Source of the DNA: Deltaproteobacteria bacterium
GTDB lineage: Bacteria > Myxococcota_A > Polyangia > Polyangiales > Polyangiaceae
Assembly (NCBI GenBank): GCA_016875405.1
Contig: VGRJ01000001.1
Coordinates: forward strand, 1-64,000
Direction of reading: 5' to 3'
Length of the DNA: 64,000 nucleotides
Below, one piece after another: positions 20,043-28,247 of the stretch. A program made the translations under genes and the position numbers. A model generated the notes under the pieces. That model was not told where the DNA came from. It did not search any database and saw nothing but the letters and a program-made list of their open reading frames with translations. How positions within the stretch are numbered: position 1 is the first letter of the stretch; each line of letters opens with the position of its first letter.

Positions 20043-20953
20043 GCGAGGACGCGGTGACGCAGGACTGTACGCGCCTCGATCGCTGGCTGACGGCGTTCCT
20101 CGACGACGAGCTCGACGCCGTGCACGTCCTCGAGGTGGAAGAGCACCTCGGTGCGTGCGAGCCGTGCCGTGAGCGTGTCGCGCTCGATCGCGCGGTGCGC
20201 TCGAGCCTCCGCGCGACGCGGCCAGCCGCCTCGAGCTCGCTGCGCCAGCGAGCCGCCGCCGCCCTCCTCGCCGAACGCGCGGCGCGAGAGCAAGCCGCGC
20301 GAGAGGCCTCCGCGGCGCACGACGACGAGCGACCGAGCGCAGCGCGGGCCGACGCAGGAGCCGCTTCGACGAGGTCGGCGCCGAAGCTTGTCCGGGTGCG
20401 GCTCGTGGCGCCGCTCGCCGTTGCCGCGGCCGTAGCCCTCGTCGCGGGAGGTGCGGCCTACCGCACACGTGAGGCCGAGACCGCCGCGCGCGTGAAGAAT
20501 CTCCACCCGGCCACCGCACACATGGCGAGCACGTTTGATCGCTTCCTCGACGAGCTCGTCGAGGCCCACATGCAGCCGCCGCCGCCCGAGGTGACGGACG
20601 ACGACGGCCTTCATAAGCTGAACCCGTTCATCGGCGTGCGCGTGTCACGCCCCGAGCTCACCGCGCTCGGCGCGCGCTACCTCGGCGCCCGCATGCATCA
20701 CCGCCAAGCGGCGATGCTGCAGTACGCGGTCGGGGATCGCCGGCGGGTCACGCTCTACGTGTTCGATCCGGCGCGCGTGCCGGTCGACGCCAACCGGCTG
20801 CAACCCCGCGTGGTCGATAACAAGCACCTCTACCTCGGCCATGTCCGCGGCTATGCGGTCGCGGCCTCCGAGCGCGACGGCGTGGGCTACGCGCTCGCGT
20901 CGGACCTCAGCGATCAGGAGACCGAGAAGGCAATCGTGATGGCGGCTCGCTGA
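20039..20953 (+). CDS. anti-sigma factor with ZAS-type zinc-binding domain
   Basis: HLGACEPC (HX3CX2C) N-terminal motif; TM segment; overlaps sigma gene by GTGA. Confidence 0.87.
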   Translation: MSEDAVTQDCTRLDRWLTAFLDDELDAVHVLEVEEHLGACEPCRERVALDRAVRSSLRATRPAASSSLRQRAAAALLAERAAREQAAREASAAHDDERPSAARADAGAASTRSAPKLVRVRLVAPLAVAAAVALVAGGAAYRTREAETAARVKNLHPATAHMASTFDRFLDELVEAHMQPPPPEVTDDDGLHKLNPFIGVRVSRPELTALGARYLGARMHHRQAAMLQYAVGDRRRVTLYVFDPARVPVDANRLQPRVVDNKHLYLGHVRGYAVAASERDGVGYALASDLSDQETEKAIVMAAR

Positions 20954-20983
20954 CCCGGAGGCTACCCTAACTTAGGCGGGTCA
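20951..20983. promoter_or_regulatory. nested inverted repeat upstream of FixH-like operon
   Basis: TGACCC(20951)...CCTAA-C-TTAGG (20966-20976)...GGGTCA(20978-20983). Confidence 0.4.
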
Positions 20984-21016
20984 ACGCGCCGCAACTCCGC
21001 CGCTCGAGGCTCGACG

Positions 21017-21475
21017 ATGAACGCTCCCTCCCTCGCCGTCGCCCTTCTATTGCTCGCCGGATGCTCCAACGAGACGGAGGGCCCGAGCGGGGACAGCCCA
21101 TGCGATGGCTCGTCGGTCGCGCCGATGACGTACGTCGTCGGGCTCGAGGCTCGCGGCGGGACCGGAGCGCTCGGGTTCACGCTCGAGGACGCGCTGCCCG
21201 CCCCCCCGGGTCGCGGGACGAACCGCTGGGAGGTCCAAGTCCGGACGAGCGCCGGCGAGCCTGCGACCGGCGCCAGCATCACGAAGCTGCGGCCCTGGAT
21301 GCCGGACCACGGGCACGGGTCGGCGACGAAGCCGACGACGACGATGGGCCCCGAGGGCCTCGCGACGATCGATGCCTTGGAACTCGTGATGCCCGGCGTG
21401 TGGACGGTGACCGTCGCGGCCGAGCATGAAGGTGTCGCGGACGAGGCGACCTTCGCCTTCTGCACCGACGGGTGA
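21017..21475 (+). CDS. FixH/YtkA-like lipoprotein
   Basis: LLLAGCSNE lipobox; KLRPWMPDHGHGSATKP...VMPGVWTVTVAA. Confidence 0.72.
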   Translation: MNAPSLAVALLLLAGCSNETEGPSGDSPCDGSSVAPMTYVVGLEARGGTGALGFTLEDALPAPPGRGTNRWEVQVRTSAGEPATGASITKLRPWMPDHGHGSATKPTTTMGPEGLATIDALELVMPGVWTVTVAAEHEGVADEATFAFCTDG

Positions 21476-21478
21476 ACC

Positions 21479-21892
21479 GTGAGCGGGCCCATTCGCTACG
21501 CTCGGCTCCTCTTCGCGGCACTTGCGGTCGCGCTCGGTTCGACGGGGTGCGGCGAGGAGTGCGCGACGGTCTCGACGGCGTGCGATCCGCTCTACTCACC
21601 GTCGTTCGACGACGTGCATGCGCGCACGCTCGCGACGTCGTGCGCGACCGCCGGCTCGGCGTGCCATGGCTCCGAGGGCGGCCGCAGTGGCCTCGTCCTC
21701 TCGGAGCCCGAGGGAGCGTACCGCGCGCTCGTCGAGGCCGGTCGCGTGATCCCGGGGGACCCCGGATGCAGCGAGCTCGTCGCGCGCATCGTGTCGACCG
21801 ATCCCGACGTTCAGATGCCTCCGGGCGCGCCGCTGTCGGACGCCGAGCGGTGCGCGATCGTGCAGTGGATCGCGAACGGAGCCACGCGATGA
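21479..21892 (+). CDS. cytochrome-c-like secreted protein with atypical CX6CH
   Basis: STGCGEEC lipobox; CATAGSACHG; C-terminal MPPGAPLSDAERCAIVQWIANGA typical of cytochrome-c-like domains. Confidence 0.68.
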   Translation: MSGPIRYARLLFAALAVALGSTGCGEECATVSTACDPLYSPSFDDVHARTLATSCATAGSACHGSEGGRSGLVLSEPEGAYRALVEAGRVIPGDPGCSELVARIVSTDPDVQMPPGAPLSDAERCAIVQWIANGATR

Positions 21893-23232
21893 GCCGCGGT
21901 TCGTACGCCCTAGGACTCGTCGCGGCGCTGGCCGCCTCGAGCAGCTGCACGTCGGAGTCTCCGAAGCTGCTGCAAGGCGAGGCGTTGAAGGATCCCGAGT
22001 CGTGCCGGAGCTGCCACGCGAGCCACGTCGACGAGTGGTCGGGGAGCATGCACGCCTACGCGGCCGAGGACCCCGTGTTCGTCGCGATGAACGCCGTTGG
22101 GCAGCGCGAGACGAACGGCGCGCTCGGGGACTTCTGCGTGAAGTGCCACGCCCCCATCGCGGTCCTCGAAGGCGCGACCAAGGATGGCTCGAACCTCGCC
22201 GAGCTGCCGCCCTACATGCGCGGCGTGACCTGCTACTTCTGCCACTCGGTCGAGTCTGTCGAGGGCACGCACAACAACCCGCTACGCCTCGCGAGCGACG
22301 GCGTCATGCGCGGAGGGATCGCCGACCCAGTCGACAACCCGGCGCACGCCTCGAGCTACTCGCGCTGGCTCGACCGCGATCGCCGAGAGTCGTCGGACAT
22401 GTGCGGCGCATGTCACGACATCGTGAGCCCCGCCGGCGCGCACATCGAGCGCACCTTCTCGGAGTGGCAGGCGAGCCAATTCGGCAACGGCGAGGCGGCA
22501 CGCGTGTCCTGCGGGAACTGTCACATGCCGGGACGCAAGGCGCCGATCGCCGACTTCGACGGCGTGAAGCTACGCGAGTTCCACGGGCACGAGTGGCCAG
22601 GCGTCGACGTGGCGCTGACGCCATTTCCGAACCGCGAGAAGCAGCGCGCGGCGGTCGAGAAGTCACTGGCGGAGACGCTGATCGCGCAGCTTTGCGTGAG
22701 CCCTCCCCTCGCCGATCTGACGGTCGACGTCGTCCTCGAGAACGCCTTCGCGGGGCACGCCTTCCCGAGCGGTGCCGCCCCGGATCGACGCTTCTGGGTC
22801 GAGCTCGTCGCGCGGAAGGGTGACGCGGTGGTGTTCGAGAGCGGCGTGGTGCCCGACGGTGGGGCGGTCGCCGAGCTCGGCGATCCAAACCTCCTCTTGT
22901 TCCGCGATCGCGTGTTCGACGCGGAGGGCAAGGAGACGCACTCGTTTTGGCAAGCCGCAAGCTACGAGTCGAACCTGCTGATGCCTCGCCCGGCGCCTGA
23001 CCATCGCTTCACGAAGAGCTATCGCGTCCCGCTGAAGGCAGGTCTCGCCGATCGCGTGACGATGCGCATGTGGGCGCAGCCGGTCGGCCTCGACGTGCTC
23101 GCGCCGCTCGTCGCCTCGGGCGATCTCGCCCCCGAGGTGGTCGCGGCGATACCGACCTTCCCCGTGACGACGGTCGAGTGGGTCGCCGCGGACGGCTACG
23201 GGTGTGTGCCGAAGGACGCCTTCGGGCCATGA
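21889..23232 (+). CDS. multihaem c-type cytochrome (five CXXCH)
   Basis: CRSCH, CVKCH, CYFCH, CGACH, CGNCH; ATGA overlap with upstream gene. Confidence 0.9.
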   Translation: MSRGSYALGLVAALAASSSCTSESPKLLQGEALKDPESCRSCHASHVDEWSGSMHAYAAEDPVFVAMNAVGQRETNGALGDFCVKCHAPIAVLEGATKDGSNLAELPPYMRGVTCYFCHSVESVEGTHNNPLRLASDGVMRGGIADPVDNPAHASSYSRWLDRDRRESSDMCGACHDIVSPAGAHIERTFSEWQASQFGNGEAARVSCGNCHMPGRKAPIADFDGVKLREFHGHEWPGVDVALTPFPNREKQRAAVEKSLAETLIAQLCVSPPLADLTVDVVLENAFAGHAFPSGAAPDRRFWVELVARKGDAVVFESGVVPDGGAVAELGDPNLLLFRDRVFDAEGKETHSFWQAASYESNLLMPRPAPDHRFTKSYRVPLKAGLADRVTMRMWAQPVGLDVLAPLVASGDLAPEVVAAIPTFPVTTVEWVAADGYGCVPKDAFGP

Positions 23233-24497
23233 ACGACGACTCGGCTCGCGCCGACGACGGCGCCCCCGTGATCAACCTTCGCTGGCTCGTGCGGCTCCGC
23301 TGGGGCGCAGCGCTCGGGCAGGCATCCGTGATCCTGATCGCGCGCGAGCTCTTTACGCTCGAGCTTCCGCTCGCCTGGCTCTTCGCCCTCATCGCCGTCG
23401 AAGCGGTGACGAACCTCGCGTGCGTCGAGCTCCTCCGGCGGCGCGCGGTCCAGGAGTGGACCTTGGCCTCGGTGATGGCCCTCGACGTGCTCTTGCTGAC
23501 GGGGCTTCTCCATTTCTCGGGCGGCAGCTTCAATCCGTTCAACTTTCTCTACCTCGTCCACATCGCGCTCGCGGCCGTCGTGCTGCGCCCGGCTTACACG
23601 TGGGGGCTCGTCGCGCTGTCGCTCGCCTGCTTTGGCTCGCTCTTCGGCGGCGTGCTCGGCCTCCCTGTGCGTGACCATGTGCACCACGCCGAGCAGATGG
23701 AAATGCACCTGCGAGGGATGTGGGTCGCCTTCGCGGTCGCAGCGGCGTTCATCGTCTACTTCGTCGACCGCATCCGTCGGGCCCTCGCAGCGCGAGACGG
23801 TGAGCTCGCTCGGTCCCGCGCGCGCGTCGAGCGGAGCGACCGCTTGGCCTCGCTGGGCACGCTCGCCGCTGGTGCCGCGCACGAGCTGGCGACGCCACTC
23901 GGCACGATCGCGGTCGCGGCAGGAGAGCTCGACGCAGCGCTCACCCGCGGCGATCGCGCCTCGATCTCCGAGGACGTGGCGCTCATCCAGGATCAAGTCC
24001 GACGCTGCCGCGCGATCCTCGATCAGATGGCCGCCGGCGATGCCCCCGGCGAAGCCCCCGAGCTCGTCACGCTCGCATCGCTCGCCGAGAGCGTCGCGCG
24101 GACGATGCGGCCGGTCGGCTCGATAGAGCTCGCGCTCGACGGGGCCGTGGCCACGCGAGCCGCGCGCTTGCCGCGCCGGGCCGTCGAACAGGCCCTCCGG
24201 GCGCTCGTCAAGAATGCCTGCGACGCAAGCGACGGCGCGCCGGTGACGCTAAGCGGCGGCTCCGATGGCGAGTCGCTGTGGCTCGAGGTGCGCGATCAAG
24301 GCCGCGGCATGGCGCCCGAGGTGCTCGCGCGCGTCGGCGAGCCTTTCTTCACCACCAAAGAGACGGGCACGGGGATGGGCCTCGGGCTCTACCTGACGAA
24401 CGCCCTCGCAGAGCAGCTCGGAGGGCGCCTCGACATCGAGTCGGAGCTCGGTCGAGGGACGTCGGTCCGCTTCGTCCTGCCCTCGCGCACGGCGTGA
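23229..24497 (+). CDS. RegB/PrrB-like membrane sensor histidine kinase
   Basis: Six-TM-type N-terminus with SGGSFNPFNFLYLVHI, H-box GAAHELATPLGTIAVAAGEL, QDQVRRCRAIL, ATPase motifs. Confidence 0.88.
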   Translation: MNDDSARADDGAPVINLRWLVRLRWGAALGQASVILIARELFTLELPLAWLFALIAVEAVTNLACVELLRRRAVQEWTLASVMALDVLLLTGLLHFSGGSFNPFNFLYLVHIALAAVVLRPAYTWGLVALSLACFGSLFGGVLGLPVRDHVHHAEQMEMHLRGMWVAFAVAAAFIVYFVDRIRRALAARDGELARSRARVERSDRLASLGTLAAGAAHELATPLGTIAVAAGELDAALTRGDRASISEDVALIQDQVRRCRAILDQMAAGDAPGEAPELVTLASLAESVARTMRPVGSIELALDGAVATRAARLPRRAVEQALRALVKNACDASDGAPVTLSGGSDGESLWLEVRDQGRGMAPEVLARVGEPFFTTKETGTGMGLGLYLTNALAEQLGGRLDIESELGRGTSVRFVLPSRTA

Positions 24498-24500
24498 CGC

Positions 24501-25427
24501 TCAGAACGAGGTGAGCGCCGCGAAGCTCCCACCCACCACCGCGTTCTGGTTCCGGCCGAGGTCGGAGATGGGCGGCGTGACGAAGAGCGAGCTCTGAAAC
24601 CGAACCCGACTCGAGATCGGGTAGAGCCCAGAGATCGCGAGGTGCAGCGAACGTCGCCCCGTATCAGGCCGGTCCTCACCGTCGATGCTCGCGTCCCCCT
24701 CGCCCGAGTACGACACCGAAGCCGCCACGGCGGAGAGGTTCGGGAAGATGTAGCTCGCGTTGACGAGCGCGGTGAGCTGCGTCCCGAGCGTCGTCTCCAC
24801 CGGGCCGGCGAGCCGCGTCAGGCGTTGCGCGACGAGCCCCGTCGCCCCGACGAGCCAGTGACCGAGGCGCTTCTCGAGCGCGACGGCCGCGTGGAGCTGA
24901 ACGGCGCCGATCCCGGTCGCGTCCGCGGCGAGCGGACCGCGCGCGAGCTCGGGCGGGCGCCCCGTCGGCAAGGTGCTGCCGACCAAGACGGCGATCCCAG
25001 GAACGTAGCGGTGCTCGAACTCGCGGAGCACCTCGACTCGCACGCCGAGGTTTGCGTCGCCGAAGCCTGCGCCCAAGTCGCCCTTGTCAGGCGTGACGCG
25101 GCGAGTCGTCTGCCACGGGACGAGCGCCGCGAGCTGCACGCGCGGACCGATGCGCACCGCGGCGAGCAGCGCGACCGAGAGATCGACCTCGGAGCTGCCG
25201 TCGGGCATCGCCGAGAAGGCGCCATACGGTCCGTAAGAGCCGATCACCCCTTGCGATCGGAGCTCGAGCCCGACGAGCCCGCGCTCGTGCGTCGTGAGGC
25301 GCGCCGGCGTAACAGCGCTCGCGGCGGAGCAACAGGCCTGCGCGCGCGCGTCGCCGGAGACGACGAAGCACGCCGCCGTGAGGCCGAAGCCGAGCACGCT
25401 AGCGAACGTCGAACGAGAGCGTCGCAT
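24501..25427 (-). CDS. outer-membrane beta-barrel/transporter-like protein
   Basis: Signal peptide MRRSRSTFASVLGFGLTAACFVVSGDARAQ; alternating beta-strand pattern, C-terminal Phe. Confidence 0.65.
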   Translation of the reverse strand: MRRSRSTFASVLGFGLTAACFVVSGDARAQACCSAASAVTPARLTTHERGLVGLELRSQGVIGSYGPYGAFSAMPDGSSEVDLSVALLAAVRIGPRVQLAALVPWQTTRRVTPDKGDLGAGFGDANLGVRVEVLREFEHRYVPGIAVLVGSTLPTGRPPELARGPLAADATGIGAVQLHAAVALEKRLGHWLVGATGLVAQRLTRLAGPVETTLGTQLTALVNASYIFPNLSAVAASVSYSGEGDASIDGEDRPDTGRRSLHLAISGLYPISSRVRFQSSLFVTPPISDLGRNQNAVVGGSFAALTSF

Positions 25428-25827
25428 GGTCTTCGTCAGGTCCGATCGCGGTGCGGAGCTCCCACACGCCGGCCATGAACAGCGAGACGTCGGTGAGCAG
25501 GTAGTGGCCTGGCTCGAGTTCGACGCTCGTGCCGTCATACGGAGAACCATGGCCCATCGCTGGCATCCAGGGCGTGGCCTCAAGCGTCAGACCGCTCGCT
25601 GGGGCGCCCGTCTCGGCTCGGTCGACGCGCACGTCGAAGGCGTGCACGCCGCGCACGAGCGGCGCTCCCCCGGGGACGGTCGCTTCGAGCCGATAGCGCC
25701 CGTCGCGCGAGAGCGCAGTCGCCGGATACGGAAGCGCGGATGGCTCCATCGACTCGCCGCATCCCGCGACGAACACGAGCGATGCGAGGGCGAGCGCGAG
25801 GCGTGGGACCACGCCGGCCCAGTACAC
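25399..25827 (-). CDS. FixH/YtkA-like lipoprotein
   Basis: LALASLVFVAGCGES lipobox; LEATPWMPAMGHGSPYDG...MAGVWELRTAI; start uncertain (GTG 25827 or 25812, or ATG 25932). Confidence 0.65.
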   Translation of the reverse strand: MYWAGVVPRLALALASLVFVAGCGESMEPSALPYPATALSRDGRYRLEATVPGGAPLVRGVHAFDVRVDRAETGAPASGLTLEATPWMPAMGHGSPYDGTSVELEPGHYLLTDVSLFMAGVWELRTAIGPDEDHATLSFDVR

Positions 25828-25868
25828 GAAGGCGCGCGGGGAGGCCCTGCGGTAATTCGTCGCAGGCC

Positions 25869-25883
25869 GCGACAACGTGTCGC
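25869..25883. promoter_or_regulatory. palindrome GCGACA-ACG-TGTCGC between divergent FixH-like and RegA-like genes
   Basis: Perfect 6+3+6 inverted repeat in the intergenic region. Confidence 0.45.
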
Positions 25884-25930
25884 CTTGCGAGCCCGACGCG
25901 GCGGACGGATAAACCCCAAGAGCCGCCCTC

Positions 25931-26482
25931 ATGACCGAATCTGAGCTCCCCTCGATGCTGCTCGTCGACGACGACGACGCCTTTCGCTCACGCCTCGCGC
26001 GGGCGCTCGAGGGGCGCGGCTTCGAGGTCCGCGCCGCGAGCGAGCCGGCCGAAGCGCTGCGGCTCGCGCGGCAGGAGTCCCCGGAGTTCGCGGTCGTCGA
26101 TCTGCGGATGCCGAGCGGCCACGGGCTCGAGCTCGTGCGCGACCTGAGGGCGATCGATCCCGCCACGAAGATCGTCGTGCTGACCGGCTATGGCAGCATC
26201 TCGTCGGCGATCGACGCGGTGCGCCTGGGGGCGACCCACTACCTGCCGAAGCCGGCGACCGTCGACGAGCTGCTCGCAGCGTTTCGACGCGACGACCTGC
26301 CCCCGCTCCAAGCGGTCGAGGGGACCCAGGACGCGACCCCCTCGCTCGCTCGCGCGGAGTGGGAGCACATGAACAGGGTGCTCGGGGACTGCAATGGAAA
26401 CATCTCGGAGGCCGCGAGGCGGCTCGGGCTGCACCGACGCTCCCTGCAACGGAAGCTCCAGAAGCGCCCTCCTCACAAGTGA
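25931..26482 (+). CDS. RegA/PrrA/ActR-type response regulator
   Basis: LLVDDDDAFRSRLARAL...VVDLRMPSGHGLELV...VLTGYGSISSAIDAVRLGATHYLPKP...GNISEAARRLGLHRRSLQRKLQKRPP. Confidence 0.92.
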   Translation: MTESELPSMLLVDDDDAFRSRLARALEGRGFEVRAASEPAEALRLARQESPEFAVVDLRMPSGHGLELVRDLRAIDPATKIVVLTGYGSISSAIDAVRLGATHYLPKPATVDELLAAFRRDDLPPLQAVEGTQDATPSLARAEWEHMNRVLGDCNGNISEAARRLGLHRRSLQRKLQKRPPHK

Positions 26483-26522
26483 CGTGTCATCGGCGCCGTC
26501 GACGCGCCACCAAGGATTGACC

Positions 26523-27002
26523 ATGATCAAATACAGCCAGGCTTCGTTCACCCTGTCCGCCTCGCTCCTGGTCGTCCTGAGCGGCTGTTCGCACGGCGAG
26601 CCCACGCTCGACCTCAGCGTCACGCCGACGACGTTCGCCCTGGGCGAGCCCGCCCGGGCCACGGTCGCCACGACCAACTTCGAGCTGTTGGCCGATGACC
26701 ACTCGGGCGGCGAGGCGCACGAGCACGCCGACGACGAGCACCACGCCGGCCACTACCACGTCTACCTCGACTCGCTCGAGACCGAGCCGCTCTATCAGGG
26801 TTACGCGCCGTCGCTCGACATCCTGATCACCGCCGCGCAAACGACGCCCGGCGAGCACGTGCTCATCGCGCGCCTCCACACCCTCGACCACAAGATCCTC
26901 CTGCCGCAGGTGACCGATAGCGTGACGATCACGCTGACCGACGGAGGCGCGGGCGGCGCGGGCGGCGCGGGCGGCGCGGGCGGCGCGGGCGGCGCGGACT
27001 GA
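26523..27002 (+). CDS. His-rich lipoprotein with Gly/Ala repeat tail
   Basis: LLVVLSGCSHG lipobox; DDHSGGEAHEHADDEHHAGHYHVYLD; C-terminal (GGA)n. Confidence 0.72.
   Translation: MIKYSQASFTLSASLLVVLSGCSHGEPTLDLSVTPTTFALGEPARATVATTNFELLADDHSGGEAHEHADDEHHAGHYHVYLDSLETEPLYQGYAPSLDILITAAQTTPGEHVLIARLHTLDHKILLPQVTDSVTITLTDGGAGGAGGAGGAGGAGGAD
26944..26998 (+). repeat. 9-bp minisatellite (GGCGCGGGC)n
   Basis: About five to six tandem units encoding GGA/GAG at the C-terminus of the His-rich lipoprotein. Confidence 0.88.
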
Positions 27003-27053
27003 CGCGCGAGGGTCACCCCATCGCGGGGCCGTGCTAAGGGTCGTCGGCGTCGC

Positions 27054-28130
27054 ATGGCCCTCATCTCCCGCAAGAAGCGGCCCTACCCGATGAGCGAGCG
27101 CCTGCGCGGCTTCCTCGAGCGGCACGGGCGCATGAAGCCGCTGCCCGTCTCGTTTGAGCTGCTCGGCCGCTACAGCGAGGCGGTGACGCTCTACGACAAG
27201 CGTGGCCGTGACACGCTGTGGCAGACGGTCCTCTACCCGCAGGGCCTTCGCGAGGAGATCGGGCAGGCGCTCGTCGAGACCTACGCCACGCTGAAGGTGT
27301 CCGGGCGCATGCGTCTCATGGAGCACCTCGTCACCGATCGCGTCGACCTGTGTACCTGGGGCAACACCGCGCCCTTCCGCGTCCGCATCCTCAACAAGAT
27401 CAACGAGAACTTCGACTACTTCTACGTCAAGCGCGCCGACGCCTCGCGCATCTACGGCCTCGAGCTCGAGCACCTGCTCTCGCCGAACCGAATCGAGTTC
27501 CAATGCGACGGCAACACGCTCGTCGAGGAGCACATCGCGGGGATCCCGGGCGATGACTTCATCGCAAAGTGGCTCGACGGGCAGCACCTCAGCGAGATCC
27601 GACTCGCGAAGGAGTTCGTAAAGTTCAACGTGCGTTGCTTCGTGCGGCTCCTCGGCGACATGCATGCGGGCAACTGGGTCGTCGACATCACGCCGGACTT
27701 CGACGAGACGCACTACCGCATCCGGGCGATCGACTTCGACCAGCAGAGCCACGAAGGTCGCCTGCGCGTCTACCTGCCGCAGTTCTACCGGCAGAACAAC
27801 GCGATCGTCTTCATCGGCATGCGCTGCATGACGAAGGAGACCTACGAACAGTATCGCCAGGAGGAGCTAACGCTCATCGCCTCGCGCGCTGCCGCCGAGA
27901 AGGATCGCCTGGCCGATCTCCTCGACGTGATGAGCGGCGACGAGCTCGGCACTCGCGCCAACGTGGCCTCGCTCGCGAGCGAACTCGCCGAGCACTACGA
28001 CGACGGGAGCTTCCACGACTGCCAGTCGATGGGAGACCTCGTCCGCGCCTCGCTCGCGCTCCTGCCGAGCCACCACGCGCTCGCCACCATGCCCATGCCG
28101 CGCGCCTCGCGGCCTCGAGCCCGGCCGTGA
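27054..28130 (+). CDS. putative kinase-fold protein, family unassigned
   Basis: RLLGDMHAGNWVVDI...YRIRAIDFDQQS resembles HxxN...D catalytic and DFD metal motifs of kinase-like folds. Confidence 0.6.
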   Translation: MALISRKKRPYPMSERLRGFLERHGRMKPLPVSFELLGRYSEAVTLYDKRGRDTLWQTVLYPQGLREEIGQALVETYATLKVSGRMRLMEHLVTDRVDLCTWGNTAPFRVRILNKINENFDYFYVKRADASRIYGLELEHLLSPNRIEFQCDGNTLVEEHIAGIPGDDFIAKWLDGQHLSEIRLAKEFVKFNVRCFVRLLGDMHAGNWVVDITPDFDETHYRIRAIDFDQQSHEGRLRVYLPQFYRQNNAIVFIGMRCMTKETYEQYRQEELTLIASRAAAEKDRLADLLDVMSGDELGTRANVASLASELAEHYDDGSFHDCQSMGDLVRASLALLPSHHALATMPMPRASRPRARP

Positions 28131-28247
28131 CCCCGCTGACGGACGAGCGCCGCGAATCGTCAAGCGATTGACGGACGAGCCCCGCCGTCGCGCGCATTGC
28201 GAGCGATCGGCTGGGACCTTCACACGTCGCTCGGGTTGGCATCCCCG

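Noticed and set aside
26944-26998. Possible CRISPR or structural repeat
   Set aside because: Contiguous 9-bp coding minisatellite, no spacers
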